Source: a virus. From it: 64,000 nt of DNA. Positions 52,121-60,897 of the stretch are shown here, piece by piece. The stretch covers positions 1-64,000 of IMG/VR virus record IMGVR_UViG_3300034280_001042. The stretch is one strand, 5' to 3'. Within the stretch, counting starts at the first letter, position 1, and each line of letters begins with the position of its first letter. The notes under the pieces are model-generated. The model made no database searches. It was not told the origin of the DNA and saw nothing but the letters and a program-made list of their open reading frames with translations. The position numbers and the translations under genes were made by a program.

Positions 52121-53785
52121 ATGTCAAACAAACTTAAAATCTTAATGTGTTCCGAAGCTAGTTTTTTAAATTCTGGATTTGGAACGTATACCAAAGAACT
52201 ACTCTCTCGTCTTCATAAAACCAACAAATATGTTATTGCAGAATTTGCTTCTTATGGTTTTGTCAATGACCCAAGAGACAAAGACATTGAGTGGACCTAC
52301 TACGCAAACGCTGTAAAAGACACGGACCCTAGACATAAAGAATATACGTCTAGAGGAGATAACCAATTTGGTCGATGGAGATTTGAGAAAGTTCTATTAG
52401 ATTTTAAGCCAGATGTAGTTATTGATATTAGAGACTATTGGATGACAGCATACCAAGAAACGTCGCCTTTGCGTAAGTATTTTCATTGGATTCTGATGCC
52501 AACAGTGGATTCTGAACCACAACAAGAGGACTGGATAGATACCTTCTTATCGGCAGATGCTATTTTTACATATTCTGATTGGGGTGCAGAAGTTCTTAAA
52601 AAACAAAGCTCCAACAAGATTAAATATATTGATACTGTTTCTCCAGGAGTTGATTTAAATACATTTAAGATCAAAGACAGAACAGCTATAAAAAAAGCAG
52701 CAGGATTCAAAGATAATGACATTATCATTGGTTCTGTCATGAGAAATCAAAAAAGGAAACTCTTTCCAGAACTGCTAACATCTTTTCGCTCTGTCTTAGA
52801 TAATCTTGAAAATACTAATCCAGAACTTGGCTCAAGACTATTTTTATATCTACATACCAGCTATCCAGATATGGGATGGGATATTCCCGAACTCTTAAAG
52901 GATACTAGATTAGCTAACAAGGTTTTCTTTTCGTATGTATGCAAAAGTTGCAAAAATACTAGCTGTAATGTTTATAGTGGTGTTCAAACAGTTTGTCAAA
53001 AATGTTTGCACAAAACATGCGGTATGCCATCTGTTACAGATGGATTTAGCTCATCAAATTTAGCAGACGTATATAATCTGTTCGATCTTTACGTTCAATA
53101 TTCCATATGTGAGGGATTTGGGATGCCTCAAGTGGAGGCCGGGGCCTGTGGAGTACCCGTTGCAACGGTTGATTATAGTGCTATGTGCGACGTTATTAAA
53201 AAGCTCGATGCCTTCCCAATCAGGGTTAAAACCAAGTTCAAGGAACTCGAAACCAAAGCATTAAGAGTATATCCAGATAATGATCACTTGGCCAGTATTA
53301 TCTTAGATTATATACAGTTACCAGAAGATATTAGAAACAATAAAAGACAAACAATTAGAAAATTGACAGAAAAATATTATGATTGGGATCAAGTAGCCGA
53401 AACATGGGAAAAGTATCTGGATAGCTTAGACCAATCAGGGTTCAGATCAAATTGGGACTCTAAAGCCCAGACGATTGGCCCAATACAAAAATCTCAAAAT
53501 ATTAATCGTCACGATCATTTCGAAACACTATTATCAACCTGTAGCTATCCTTTCAACAAACCGGACATGATAGCATCTGCAAAAATTCTAGGTATGCTAC
53601 GAGATGCTGATTATGGATTTGCTCAAGGCGGACCAACTCAAATTATTCCTTTTGGATATAACAACATAGAAGACTATTTACAAATCTTGGTTAATAATCA
53701 AAACCATGCTGAGAAGGTCAAAGAAGACAAAGTTTCTTTTGACGAAGATTTTATCCTATACGCAAAGCTGAAGAATCAAAAATGA
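52121..53785 (+). CDS. GT4-type glycosyltransferase with zinc-finger-like insert
   Basis: 554 residues. N-domain SEASFLNSGFGTYTKELLSRL (G-x-G-x-x-x donor/acceptor loop). C-domain: IGSVMRNQKRKLFPELL and CEGFGMPQVEAGACGVPV (the E-x7-E donor motif) are classic GT4. Between them, near residues 272-306, is CKSCKNTSC...CQKC..KTCG, six Cys that look like a zinc-ribbon insert, which most GT4 enzymes lack. Starts 12 bases after the terminator with little room for its own promoter. Confidence 0.75.
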   Translation: MSNKLKILMCSEASFLNSGFGTYTKELLSRLHKTNKYVIAEFASYGFVNDPRDKDIEWTYYANAVKDTDPRHKEYTSRGDNQFGRWRFEKVLLDFKPDVVIDIRDYWMTAYQETSPLRKYFHWILMPTVDSEPQQEDWIDTFLSADAIFTYSDWGAEVLKKQSSNKIKYIDTVSPGVDLNTFKIKDRTAIKKAAGFKDNDIIIGSVMRNQKRKLFPELLTSFRSVLDNLENTNPELGSRLFLYLHTSYPDMGWDIPELLKDTRLANKVFFSYVCKSCKNTSCNVYSGVQTVCQKCLHKTCGMPSVTDGFSSSNLADVYNLFDLYVQYSICEGFGMPQVEAGACGVPVATVDYSAMCDVIKKLDAFPIRVKTKFKELETKALRVYPDNDHLASIILDYIQLPEDIRNNKRQTIRKLTEKYYDWDQVAETWEKYLDSLDQSGFRSNWDSKAQTIGPIQKSQNINRHDHFETLLSTCSYPFNKPDMIASAKILGMLRDADYGFAQGGPTQIIPFGYNNIEDYLQILVNNQNHAEKVKEDKVSFDEDFILYAKLKNQK

Positions 53786-54777
53786 ATACAATATATCTAG
53801 GACCATATAGAGATAATACAATTAATGGGGTGTGGTCGTATAATATTTTATCCAGCCTATTAGAACATCCAAACCATCAAGTAACTTGCAGACCAATATA
53901 CTTAGAATCATCAAATGTAAGTACTCGCAATCCTAGAAATAACGATTCTGCTATATCGGCAGCAGAACATACCATTCAGTCAACATATGACTGCTTGATT
54001 CAACATATACGTCCAGAAAATATTGTTTCTAATAAATCTCTTAAAAATATTTGTATACCAATTATAGATAGTGAATTTTTATCTCATAAAGCTATTACCA
54101 ATCTTAAGAATTGTGATTTAATTCTAGTTGATAATGCATTAAATTTCCAAAAGTTATCTACCATACTTGAACAAACCTCAAACATAGAGCTATTTCAATA
54201 TGGGGTTGATACTAATTATGGCAATGATACATATGATTTTGGTCCATATTCGTATATGAAAAAAATGTATACGATAGCGAATTATGCTGCAAATTCTGAT
54301 CTTTATAGCGATCTTTTGATAGACTTTATTATTTTGACACAAAAATATGAAAACTTATGTTTGGTTTTATTTGTTGTAGATTCCGGAGGGTCTATACAAG
54401 AAATACAAAAGATAATAGATAAAACATATGAGAGCCTCAATATAATAGCTTCGCTCAAAAAGATTTGTATTATACCAATCTTACCAACTATAGAAAATCT
54501 GGTTTCTTGTCATAAAATATGTGATATGTATTTGAATATTAACGATGACATTCGTAGCACAGCAAACTCTGCATATGCGTATGCCTTAGATAAGCCAACA
54601 ATTGAACACCATAATCTATCGTTTCAAATGACCCCTATAAGAAATAGTAAAATTAGTAAACATTGGTACGATGTCCCATCTAATCAGAGTATAATGACAG
54701 CTATGCAAAATATTTTATCTAATCCAACTAAGGGTCAGTTTTTACCAAATTCAAAATCTCTGGAATTGTTTTTATGA
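53782..54777 (+). CDS. Degenerate GT-B-like protein
   Basis: 331 residues. NGVWSYNILSSLLEHPNHQ resembles the start of a GT4-like fold and IPILPTIENLVSCHKICDMYLNINDDIRSTAN the E-x7-E region, here without the second glutamate. TAIRTSP is not conserved. Might be an inactive partner of the previous enzyme. ATGA overlap on both sides. Confidence 0.5.
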   Translation: MNTIYLGPYRDNTINGVWSYNILSSLLEHPNHQVTCRPIYLESSNVSTRNPRNNDSAISAAEHTIQSTYDCLIQHIRPENIVSNKSLKNICIPIIDSEFLSHKAITNLKNCDLILVDNALNFQKLSTILEQTSNIELFQYGVDTNYGNDTYDFGPYSYMKKMYTIANYAANSDLYSDLLIDFIILTQKYENLCLVLFVVDSGGSIQEIQKIIDKTYESLNIIASLKKICIIPILPTIENLVSCHKICDMYLNINDDIRSTANSAYAYALDKPTIEHHNLSFQMTPIRNSKISKHWYDVPSNQSIMTAMQNILSNPTKGQFLPNSKSLELFL

Positions 54778-55643
54778 GTTCTAACTTTGTCTATAATACG
54801 CTTAATAAATTATTAGATAGTAATATTAATATATTATATGAACCAAATCAAAGCTTATTTGATGTTGTATTTCCTGAAATAGACGCAACAATATTACGAA
54901 CAGAATCAGCTTCTTCTAAGTATTTTTACTATGATGCTTATGTAACCAGTAATTTTTTCTCTCATGTAAATTATAGAAATAAATTCTTACACAATCATCA
55001 AACTCAAGACGTTGTAATCTTTCATCAAAAAACCCCAAATGTATTTAAAAAAGAAGATAAAACGATATTAAGAAACAATTTGTCTTCTGCCTATAAAATA
55101 TTTCCAACCAGCGTTATTGCAGACGAGTGGGGAATACAAGATAAAAAATCAATAACTATTAATTATGGAATACCAAGTATAAAACATGAATTAATACCAT
55201 TTAAAAACAGAAATACTGTTTTATTTATGAATTTTAATGATGATACAAATGTAAATAATTTATTTGCTAGTATTAAAACATTTTTCCCTGATGCTATTTT
55301 AATAAACAAATTAGTAAATAACAGTTTAGAAGAAACACTTAAATTAATATCCAACTATAAAATAGTTATAGATTTAGCACATCCATTCAACGCCCTATGT
55401 GCAACAGCTTGTGGGTGCTTCACTGTAACTAATCAGATTAGTGATGATTCAATTAAGTCTTGCTTGGTTACACAGAATTTTAGAGACGCAAAAGAATTAC
55501 TATCGGATATTATTAATAACGCTAATACCGATTTAATTGAAAAAGATAAAGAGTACATTATAATGAATTATTCAATGAACATCTTTATAGATAATATGAC
55601 AAAACTATTTAATAGAATCAAAATGGAGCCATTCATAATATGA
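54774..55643 (+). CDS. Glycosyltransferase-like protein, divergent
   Basis: 289 residues. Two alpha/beta halves: an N-terminal one ending in IFHQKTPNVFK, and a C-terminal one with NTVLFMNFNDDTN, KIVIDLAHPFNALCATACGCFTVT, the place of the GT-B donor helix. The catalytic acids cannot be pointed out. Member of the overlapping second island. Confidence 0.45.
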   Translation: MSSNFVYNTLNKLLDSNINILYEPNQSLFDVVFPEIDATILRTESASSKYFYYDAYVTSNFFSHVNYRNKFLHNHQTQDVVIFHQKTPNVFKKEDKTILRNNLSSAYKIFPTSVIADEWGIQDKKSITINYGIPSIKHELIPFKNRNTVLFMNFNDDTNVNNLFASIKTFFPDAILINKLVNNSLEETLKLISNYKIVIDLAHPFNALCATACGCFTVTNQISDDSIKSCLVTQNFRDAKELLSDIINNANTDLIEKDKEYIIMNYSMNIFIDNMTKLFNRIKMEPFII

Positions 55644-56053
55644 AACGTAATATTCATTTGTGTAATATTCACAGTAAACAAGTATCAGATGCTGAACCAG
55701 TAGACATATCTACTATTTCTAGTGTTGTTAATTTGTCTGTCGATACTATTTTTTGCGATTCTTTAGAGTCTATAGCAGCAGAAGATTTGTCTAAAAAATT
55801 TGTAGAAATATTAAACAAAATCCGACCTAATGGATATCTGATATTAAATATCTTAGACATAAAAAAACTTTGCTCAGAGTACTTACAAAATACTATTTCA
55901 AACCAAGTTTTCTTATCACTAATCAAAGACAAAAATAATTTTATTAGTATAGATAATATATATTCTTTAATAGACACTAAACATTTTCAAATTATGAAAA
56001 TCGATACTGATCAAAATACTATTTCTGTAGTTATTCAAAGGACAAAAATATGA
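55640..56053 (+). CDS. Truncated methyltransferase-like protein
   Basis: 137 residues. DTIFCDSLESIAAEDLSKKFVEILNKIRPNGYLILNILDI resembles the post-SAM part of class I methyltransferases (motif V-like I-R-P-N-G-Y-L), but the SAM glycine loop is missing. Possibly a pseudo-enzyme or binding domain. ATGA overlaps link it to both neighbours. Confidence 0.45.
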   Translation: MKRNIHLCNIHSKQVSDAEPVDISTISSVVNLSVDTIFCDSLESIAAEDLSKKFVEILNKIRPNGYLILNILDIKKLCSEYLQNTISNQVFLSLIKDKNNFISIDNIYSLIDTKHFQIMKIDTDQNTISVVIQRTKI

Positions 56054-56802
56054 CAGCAACATCTTGTAAGGACTGTGTTTTTGCTCATTCAATTAATTCT
56101 ATTAAGTCATGTGATTTTAATCTTATTGATAGTATAAAAAATACTAGAGATATAGAAACTAAAGACAATTATAACTATATTCCAAACTATCACTGTAAGT
56201 ATGGCCTATCTAAAAAAACATATTACGCCAATAAGGATAAGTTTGAAGAAATTGATTTGATGAACTATATTCGACATAGAAATCTAATAAAATATTATCT
56301 TGTCATAGATTTAGAAGACGAGACTAATATTGAAGCATTATGCTTACATATCAATTCTTTATCGATTAAACCTGATTTTGTTTCTATATTAGCCTATGCA
56401 TCTGATATGGCTGATCTTATAGAAGTTATCAAAACTAACATTGGTTCGGATATAAGGTGGAAACTGCACAATTTAATAAATAAAGACATGGATCATAGTC
56501 TTGCTTTAAAGGTTGCTTTAGATACGAGTCCTATTCTTGATAAAACACAGTTTATCTGGATTAATAGATCATCTGATATGCAATATATAGCTGAGTCTGA
56601 TATTGTATCTAAAATTAACTATATCGTAAATATAGAGCAGCCTGTTTGTAATTTTGTTGGCTCTCAAATCTTATCAAGCGATAATTTCCATAATTTATTG
56701 ATGTCTGTTGCCACATACAAACACATTATTAAACATATTTCCTCTTCCTTAGCAGATGGCATAAAGCAATTAGGAACAACAGTAACAGCTTATTATGATT
56801 AA
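56050..56802 (+). CDS. Cys-rich glycan-island protein, unknown
   Basis: 250 residues. N-terminal SCKDCVFA ... SCDFNL ... YHCKYG, four to five Cys that may bind zinc, then an alpha/beta domain (YYLVIDLEDETNIEALCLH and KPDFVSILAYAS) like a glycosyltransferase A core without a DxD. Eight-base overlap with the next gene. Confidence 0.45.
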   Translation: MTATSCKDCVFAHSINSIKSCDFNLIDSIKNTRDIETKDNYNYIPNYHCKYGLSKKTYYANKDKFEEIDLMNYIRHRNLIKYYLVIDLEDETNIEALCLHINSLSIKPDFVSILAYASDMADLIEVIKTNIGSDIRWKLHNLINKDMDHSLALKVALDTSPILDKTQFIWINRSSDMQYIAESDIVSKINYIVNIEQPVCNFVGSQILSSDNFHNLLMSVATYKHIIKHISSSLADGIKQLGTTVTAYYD

Positions 56803-57469
56803 TGTTTTAGTTTTAATACCAGAAATAACAAAGGGAATGAAATCCATTGGATCAAAATCTTTGTTAAAAATTAAAAACTCTAAATCTATCATAGAACACC
56901 AAATCGAACTATTGCTTTCTATGAAGAATAAAGTCTCTATTAATATTGCAACAGGATTTGATAATGACAAAATAAATAAAACTATAGATAAATACAAAAA
57001 TATTAATATCATATATAATGATCAATATGAAAATACTAATTATGGTAAATGTATAAAATTATTCATACAACAAAATCCGAATATTGATAATTTATTTGTG
57101 ATCGGGAGCGGTATTCTTTTTAAAGAGAATATTTTTTCGCAAAGTTCTTTTGGTAATATATCTAGAATTTTTATATTAGACAAACCAGCCAATAATTTTA
57201 ACATAGGATGTAATCCCAATAAAAATATTGAATATTTGTTTTATGATTTACCAGAGCCTTGGGCAGAGTGTGTGTATTTCGATCTTTCCGGAATCGGAGG
57301 ATTGAAAACTTTAATAGAACAGAAAAATATAGATCAGATGTATATTTTTGAAATAATCAACGATTTATTATTATTGAATATAGATTTTCAGAAAGAGTAT
57401 TTTTCTAGAAGCAAGTTTTTTAAAATATCTAGTACAAAAGACATAAATAGGGCTAAATTATTTATATGA
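56795..57469 (+). CDS. Sugar nucleotidyltransferase-like protein, degenerate
   Basis: 224 residues. LIPEITKGMKSIGSKSLLKIKNSKSIIEHQIELLL follows the pattern of the nucleotidyltransferase start (G-x-G-x-x-K-x-L-x-x-I...I-x-H-Q), and IIYNDQYENTNYGKCIKLFI matches the second signature. The glycine loop is altered to K-G-M-K-S, so activity is uncertain. If active, it would make an NDP-sugar for the island. Confidence 0.5.
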   Translation: MINVLVLIPEITKGMKSIGSKSLLKIKNSKSIIEHQIELLLSMKNKVSINIATGFDNDKINKTIDKYKNINIIYNDQYENTNYGKCIKLFIQQNPNIDNLFVIGSGILFKENIFSQSSFGNISRIFILDKPANNFNIGCNPNKNIEYLFYDLPEPWAECVYFDLSGIGGLKTLIEQKNIDQMYIFEIINDLLLLNIDFQKEYFSRSKFFKISSTKDINRAKLFI

Positions 57470-58194
57470 GTATATTATTTATTCAGGATTCGGATAATAA
57501 GTTCGTTAATAATATAAAATTAACACAGATTCCAAACCACCAGATAATGTTTGGTCCTATAAATCAAAATTTATATGGTTTATACTATAATTATCGTTTT
57601 AGTCATTTGATACTCATGGCTTCTATGCTGGACCAAGAAACTCTACAGTTTGTGTCAGAATATCATGCAGAAATTAAATGCTATGTATATAGCGATATTT
57701 ATATAAGTCCTAATATAGTAGAGCTATATAAGAATAAGGTTACTTTTATCTTAAGAAACAAACAGAATCATATCTCTAAAGATAATTCTATTATACTACC
57801 TAAACTAGTGAACGAAGAACTCTTTAATAGTCTCAATCAATCGCCAAACAGACATAATTCTATTATTTGTTTTATAGATCATTTAGATAAAATTCCTGAC
57901 TCATTAAATCAATATTTATATCCAATGACAAAGCTACCAATTAAATTATTTAATAATAGTAACATAAAACATCATCAAAACCTAGGAACTCTATCAGAGA
58001 TAGACAAAGCATCTATGCTGCAACAGGTTCGATATTATCTTACTATTGACGAGCACTATCTTGCTGAAGCTTGGGCTGGAGGATGCGATGTTTTGACTAT
58101 AGAGGAATTAGACCTAATACAACCCAAAAAATATAAACATAAAAAACAATGTCAAACATATAAAAGCTTTATGGAGAATTTTTTAAATGCTTAA
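57466..58194 (+). CDS. Unknown GT-B-like protein
   Basis: 242 residues. Alpha/beta with LNQYLYPMTKLPIKLFNN and QQVRYYLTIDEHYLAEAWAGGCDVLTIEE, reminiscent of the donor half of a GT-B enzyme with E-A-W-A-G-G-C in place of E-A-x-A-x-G. Overlaps both neighbours, ATGA-type at the start. Confidence 0.45.
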   Translation: MSILFIQDSDNKFVNNIKLTQIPNHQIMFGPINQNLYGLYYNYRFSHLILMASMLDQETLQFVSEYHAEIKCYVYSDIYISPNIVELYKNKVTFILRNKQNHISKDNSIILPKLVNEELFNSLNQSPNRHNSIICFIDHLDKIPDSLNQYLYPMTKLPIKLFNNSNIKHHQNLGTLSEIDKASMLQQVRYYLTIDEHYLAEAWAGGCDVLTIEELDLIQPKKYKHKKQCQTYKSFMENFLNA

Positions 58195-58654
58195 ATCGTC
58201 AGATATCGGTTTTGTATCGCTAAAGCTTACTAATACTAGTTTTTATGAAAATCTACTACAAACAGCAAGACAATTTATAGATAATCAACCATACAATCAA
58301 ATTGTGGTATTTAATAGTTTTTGTGATAAAATAGATACTCATTCTGTGCCAATATTACACCTTAACCATGCTAAGTTTTTTAATGGGAATCTTATATTGT
58401 TTGATTTGGCTAGTGTTCTTTTAACACAAAGCTTCACTAATATTAAAAAACGATTTCTTTATACTAAAGACACTCCATGGGCTACTTCGCCAACTACTAA
58501 GTATACCGAATGGTTAAAGTTATATGGGTCTAGTAATCTTGATATTATTGTTCCAAACCACCAACTATATGATATATACAGCATATGTTGGAAACAACCA
58601 GTAGGAATATCGGAGAATTTTCATTATGAAGAAATCAAAAATTTTATACTCTAA
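58187..58654 (+). CDS. Unknown small alpha/beta protein
   Basis: 155 residues with IGFVSLKLTNTSFYENLLQTARQFI and FTNIKKRFLYTKDTPWATSPTTKYTEW. No motif. Closes the second glycan island; its last 29 bases overlap the next gene in another frame. Confidence 0.4.
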   Translation: MLKSSDIGFVSLKLTNTSFYENLLQTARQFIDNQPYNQIVVFNSFCDKIDTHSVPILHLNHAKFFNGNLILFDLASVLLTQSFTNIKKRFLYTKDTPWATSPTTKYTEWLKLYGSSNLDIIVPNHQLYDIYSICWKQPVGISENFHYEEIKNFIL

Positions 58655-59423
58655 TTTGTCAGACGAAGAAAAGTATACCATATTAGATCAACTATATTCT
58701 CAACAACAACAAAGTTTTGCAGATATAGCTGATGCGTATGAGACATATCCTAATAAGGTTCGCAGAGACGCTAAGAGACTTCAAATTCAAATTAGAAATA
58801 AATCTGAGGCTCAAAAAAATGCCTTATCTTCTGGCAAACATAAACATCCAACAAAGGGTAAGCCAAGGTCTGCCGACATAAAAAAGAAAATAGGTTCTGG
58901 AGTTCTTAGTTCATGGGAAGAATTGACAGATCAAGAACTTCAGTTAAGAAAAGATAAAGCAAAAGAAAACTGGCAAAAGTTGAGTGAAGAAGAAAAACAG
59001 AACATGCAAAGAGCAGCAACTAATGCTGTAAGATTAAGTAGCAAGGTAGGATCTAAGTTAGAGAAATTTATTTTGACACAATTACTTGCAGATGGTTATT
59101 ATGTTGAATTCCACAAAGAACAAACTCTTGTAAATACCAAGTTGCAAATCGACCTGTTTCTTCCTAAGATAAACACAGCGATTGAGATTGATGGACCTTC
59201 TCATTTTTTGCCGGTTTGGGGAGAAAATGCATTACAAAAAAATATCTCCTATGATCAAAAAAAGGAAGGATTGATTCTAGGAAAAGGCTGGCATCTGATT
59301 AGGATCAAACAGCTACGAGATTTTTCTACTACCAGATCACAAATTCTATACGATAAATTAATTCAAGTAATAAGCCAAATAGATTCTAATACTACCCCAC
59401 AAAGAATTATAGTTGAGGACTAA
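58626..59423 (+). CDS. Vsr/PD-(D/E)xK-like endonuclease with DNA-binding N-domain
   Basis: 265 residues. The N-terminal 70 residues include a winged or helix-turn-helix-like segment (FADIADAYETYPNKVRRDAKRL). Then a Lys-rich linker (SSGKHKHPTKGKPRSADIKKK) like NUMOD motifs of homing nucleases. The C-terminal domain has KLEKFI, LQIDLFLP, TAIEIDGPSHFLPVWG and ILGKGWHLIRIKQ, the E...D...E-x-D...K order of Vsr/DUF559-type enzymes. Might be a homing-type endonuclease or a repair nuclease. Confidence 0.65.
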   Translation: MKKSKILYSNLSDEEKYTILDQLYSQQQQSFADIADAYETYPNKVRRDAKRLQIQIRNKSEAQKNALSSGKHKHPTKGKPRSADIKKKIGSGVLSSWEELTDQELQLRKDKAKENWQKLSEEEKQNMQRAATNAVRLSSKVGSKLEKFILTQLLADGYYVEFHKEQTLVNTKLQIDLFLPKINTAIEIDGPSHFLPVWGENALQKNISYDQKKEGLILGKGWHLIRIKQLRDFSTTRSQILYDKLIQVISQIDSNTTPQRIIVED

Positions 59424-59424
59424 A

Positions 59425-60153
59425 ATGATCAAAAAAGATAAAGTTGAAAACAAGTTAGAAACTGAACATGAACAGGAAGCTGTCCGTATTCCAATTATTA
59501 CGGATATAGAATGGACAGACTATGTATTAGGTCTATTATCTGATGATGAAAAAATAGCCGGAAATCCAACAACAGATGGATTAAGAAGAGTTTTTGAAAT
59601 TGCTCTAAATTGTCTGGTAATTAATGCGTCTACTAATGTGGTCCAATCTCCGGCCCCTGACAACGAAAAAAGAGCTACTGTTGTTCACACCATTGACTAT
59701 GTATTAAAAGATGTTCCGTCAGAGGAGTCTGAGTTTAAATACAGGTCTGTAAGTGGCTCTGCTGACGTTTATTGGGGGAATTGTGACAAGATCTATCGTA
59801 ATCATCCCGTTGCTGTTGCAGAAACTCGGGCTGAAGGTAGAGCACTAAGACGAGCACTAAGGCTTAGAAAAGTTGTGGCAGCAGAAGAAATTGCCAAGGA
59901 CATGGAGGATCATCCTGATCAAAATTCTGTATCCAAGATTAGCCATAATCAAATAAATTTTGTTGACGTAATGGCACAAAGACTTAATATAAGTGTAATT
60001 AAGCTGTTGGAAAGCAATCAATTGGTAACAGATAATATCTACAATTTATTGCATGAAGATGCTGTTAAAGTAATTAGGCAGTTATCTAAATTCCAACAGA
60101 ATATATCGGAAATTCCCGAAAACATTTTAGGTTACTCTAGCGACTGGAAATAA
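59425..60153 (+). CDS. Possible single-strand-annealing/Rad52-like protein
   Basis: 242 residues from the ATG at 59425. NPTTDGLRRVFEIAL, VLKDVPSEESEFKYRSVSGSADVY and HPVAVAETRAEGRALRRALRLRKVVAAEEI recall conserved phage proteins with an A-x-T-R-A-x-G-R-A-L-R motif that resembles the Rad52/Erf annealing fold (A-x-G-R-A-L). A C-terminal helical domain (SHNQINFVDVMAQRLNIS) could bind a partner. Assignment from memory of motifs only. Confidence 0.45.
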   Translation: MIKKDKVENKLETEHEQEAVRIPIITDIEWTDYVLGLLSDDEKIAGNPTTDGLRRVFEIALNCLVINASTNVVQSPAPDNEKRATVVHTIDYVLKDVPSEESEFKYRSVSGSADVYWGNCDKIYRNHPVAVAETRAEGRALRRALRLRKVVAAEEIAKDMEDHPDQNSVSKISHNQINFVDVMAQRLNISVIKLLESNQLVTDNIYNLLHEDAVKVIRQLSKFQQNISEIPENILGYSSDWK

Positions 60154-60155
60154 AC

Positions 60156-60491
60156 ATGAAAGTTACTTATAAGGCTAATGATAAGCTACAGTTTGAACTT
60201 GAAGGATCTGGACAAAAGGAAGTATTCAAAGAACTCTCCTTAATACAAGAAATCTTCAGCGAAGACAAATGCGGAGCTTGTGGTAAAAATAACTTTAAGT
60301 TCGTAGTTAGAAATGTTGATAGTAATGACTATTATGAACTAAGATGTAATGAATGTAGTGCTGTCTTATCATTTGGTCAACACAAAAAGGGTGGTACTTT
60401 ATTTCCAAAGCGCAAAGATGACGAAGGAACATATCTACCCAACAAGGGATGGCACAAGTGGGTACCGGACGGAAAAGAAGCTAAGAAGTAA
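60156..60491 (+). CDS. Zinc-ribbon phage protein
   Basis: 111 residues. CGACGKNNFKFVVRNVDSNDYYELRCNECSAVL is a two-CxxC zinc ribbon; a WHKWVPDGKEAKK end follows GTYLPNKGW. Often encoded beside single-strand-binding or annealing proteins in large phages (from memory). Two bases after the preceding stop. It converges with the - strand gene one base away. Confidence 0.6.
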   Translation: MKVTYKANDKLQFELEGSGQKEVFKELSLIQEIFSEDKCGACGKNNFKFVVRNVDSNDYYELRCNECSAVLSFGQHKKGGTLFPKRKDDEGTYLPNKGWHKWVPDGKEAKK

Positions 60492-60492
60492 T

Positions 60493-60897
60493 TTAGATCT
60501 CTTTTTTCCACTTTCCAACTGGACACTCTTGATCCGCCCAAGCCAATTTACTAGCAAACATTTTGTTACGAAATAAGGGACACCCACATTTTGTACATGT
60601 GTCTTCTTTAAAGAATTCACAAGTCATACAGATGTCATGTCTTTTAATAATCTGTTCTTCTGTACAGGTAGGCATTCCTGTTTTTAAATGATTAATTGCA
60701 GCACCAGCAAAGTTCTTAATCTTTTGGGAAAAAGAAATTTTATCCTCTAATGATCTTTGCAAAGATTTTTTACACGGAAACATCGGTGGAGAATCGATAG
60801 GATCCTGAACAGTTATTTTTATTCCACAGTTTTTGCATTCGTAGTGAATATTATCAAGTGTTATAAACTCACAAAAGATATTATATGTCGTATTCAT
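60493..60897 (-). CDS. Cys-rich zinc-binding protein
   Basis: 134 residues. CKNCGIKI and PPMFPCKKS near the N-terminus; the C-terminal half has RHDICMTCEFFKEDTCTKCGCPLFRNKMFASKLAWADQECPVGKW with the repeated C-x-x-C...C-x-x-C-G-C pattern found in short phage zinc proteins. Overlaps the 3' end of the large - strand gene by 17 bases, so both share a transcript. Confidence 0.65.
   Translation of the reverse strand: MNTTYNIFCEFITLDNIHYECKNCGIKITVQDPIDSPPMFPCKKSLQRSLEDKISFSQKIKNFAGAAINHLKTGMPTCTEEQIIKRHDICMTCEFFKEDTCTKCGCPLFRNKMFASKLAWADQECPVGKWKKEI

Noticed and set aside
60440-60530. Bidirectional terminator between convergent genes
   Set aside because: Only a poor A/T-rich pairing (GGAAAAGA with TCTTTTTTCC) exists and it is inside coding sequence.
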